A DNA stretch of 61,227 nucleotides from positions 1 to 61,227 of the forward strand of contig NZ_JAKSYM010000326.1 in assembly GCF_022829545.1 (NCBI RefSeq), written 5' to 3'. Positions 60,538-61,227 of the stretch are shown piece by piece (position 1 is the first letter of the stretch; every line of letters starts with the position of its first letter). The position numbers and the translations under genes are program-made. Below the pieces are notes generated by a model. That model saw only the letters and a list, made by a program, of their open reading frames with translations. It had not been told where the DNA came from and did no database searches. The stretch is from Methylobacterium sp. J-030. GTDB taxonomy: Bacteria > Pseudomonadota > Alphaproteobacteria > Rhizobiales > Beijerinckiaceae.

Positions 60538-61115
60538 TTCCCTTGTGGGATTGATGTGCGCTGGCCGAACGCGTCCCTGATTTCGTCGCAAGTTGCCAAG
60601 CGCTGGAGCGTGGATCGGCAACCCGAGTCGATTCTAGCCAAGCCGAGCCGCTATCACCCGACCCAAGGTCGGCAAGCCCAGGTGGGCCGGGCTCGCAATC
60701 AGCTCCTTGCTCCCTCGCTCAGCCCGGCCAGATCGAGGCGACAAGCAACGGCACCGAGCTGCTGTGCGCCTGTTCGGCGTACAGTAGAAGACAACCAACG
60801 GCGACCACGCGATCTGGGGACCGAGGGCAGCACCGCCCTCCCCATCTTCGTCGACACCGCGTGCCCCACCGGGAGCAGCGCCTGCCTCACCATCCTCGAA
60901 ATTATCGGAGTGCGATCCGTACCGCCACAGGCGTGGGTCACTGCCGTTGGCGTGTCTGACAGGGGCGTCTGAGCGCATTTTTCGCCGTCAGACGAAAAAC
61001 CGTTCAAGCGCGTGCTCTACCATCCCCATGCGTTCGCCACCGACCAGCACCGCCCCCAACTTCCCTCAGCCGCTAGCGGTACGGCTGTAATTACCCACCC
61101 CGGTAGTTGCAGGGT
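60538..61115. other. 580-bp stretch without a supported gene
   Basis: Holds a hairpin at 60967-60999 and no family-like frame. Short open frames on both strands exist but are not convincing. Confidence 0.4.
60967..60999. repeat. Overlapping hairpins near the transposase end
   Basis: GTCTGA (60967-60972) pairs with TCAGAC (60988-60993), and TTTTTCG (60978-60984) pairs with CGAAAAA (60993-60999). They are mutually exclusive. Could be an IS end or a terminator. Confidence 0.35.
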
Positions 61116-61227
61116 TTAGGCGCCAACGGTCTTTAGGATGGTGCCGAAGGGACTTCTTCCTGTGAGGCGCGCGGTATCGACGACGGTGCGGATGGCGGCC
61201 TCGCCCTCGGCGGCCCACATCGCTCGG
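61116..61227 (-). CDS. C-terminal end of a probable transposase, partial
   Basis: The last 36 codons of a minus-strand gene that continues beyond the window: RAMWAAEGEAAIRTVVDTAR followed by LTGRSPFGTILKTVGA and a TAA stop. The pattern resembles the tails of IS transposases seen in Methylobacteriaceae, but too little is visible for a family name. Confidence 0.4.
   Translation of the reverse strand, partial: RAMWAAEGEAAIRTVVDTARLTGRSPFGTILKTVGA

Noticed and set aside
60634..60978. 114-aa minus-strand frame near the right edge
   Set aside because: No family pattern, and the opposite strand is equally open; more likely non-coding.
1..61227. CRISPR array
   Set aside because: No regularly spaced direct repeats with unique spacers and no cas genes were seen; the repeats found are dispersed palindromic elements.

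Overview
The window looks like chromosomal DNA of a high-GC alphaproteobacterium of the order Hyphomicrobiales, most likely Methylobacterium or Methylorubrum. The support is indirect: about 70% GC coding sequence, a MucR-type regulator, an RNase E whose S1 region carries a very long acidic insertion, a DivJ-like histidine kinase, DUF2336, DUF2934, DUF3606 and PAS_5-like proteins, and many short dispersed intergenic repeats. No rRNA is present, so the genus is an inference.

Layout. 0-0.65 kb is the edge of a prophage (gp10-like and baseplate-like genes). 0.9-4.8 kb is a cobalamin-riboswitch-controlled unit: TonB receptor, a recombinase-like remnant, and a NiCoT-type cobalt/nickel permease. 4.8-10.1 kb is a minus-strand metal-uptake operon (DUF2946, PepSY membrane protein, DUF2946, TonB receptor, PCuAC chaperone), probably for copper or iron. 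10.1-11.8 kb is an accessory scar with hipB, a truncated hipA and a decayed tRNA-Gly-like 3' half. 11.8-16.5 kb holds small PAS, secreted and membrane proteins, a YqaE/Pmp3 peptide of 53 aa, a CtrA-type site, and two neighbouring paralogues of an unknown helical family. 16.8-35.8 kb is mostly core: gpmI, a Wzx-like flippase, a CelD-like acetyltransferase, SelO, a TetR/metallo-beta-lactamase-fold divergon, TrmL, PRC-barrel, SCO, PilZ, PAS, rhomboid, CBS, PhoD-like phosphatase, patatin, hisI, folE and a NifU-like scaffold.

35.8-61.2 kb starts with yidD and a perfect parS site. It continues with a probable D-threonate catabolic cluster (PdxA2-like dehydrogenase, DUF1537 kinase, KdgT-like permease) and a urate-pathway operon with one Tat-exported and one cytosolic HIU hydrolase plus OHCU decarboxylase. 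Next come an MCP-like signal transducer, rne, a DivJ-like kinase with a peptidoglycan-binding protein, DUF2336, a cupin, mucR, a thioesterase, hemF and a RecD-like helicase. Last is a tRNA-Ser(CGA) followed by a tyrosine integrase, an AT-richer gene of unknown function, and a partial probable transposase at the window edge.

The most unusual non-coding content is the repeats. One family has three copies (27.6, 53.8 and 57.6 kb), another has two (18.6 and 41.9 kb), a palindromic element lies at 36.3 kb, and a near 290-bp imperfect palindrome fills the gap between two convergent genes at 31 kb. The best candidate for something undescribed is the tRNA-Ser element with its unrecognised 322-aa cargo. 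The paired 15.6-16.5 kb family and the recombinase tail overlapping both of its cobalt-uptake neighbours come next.
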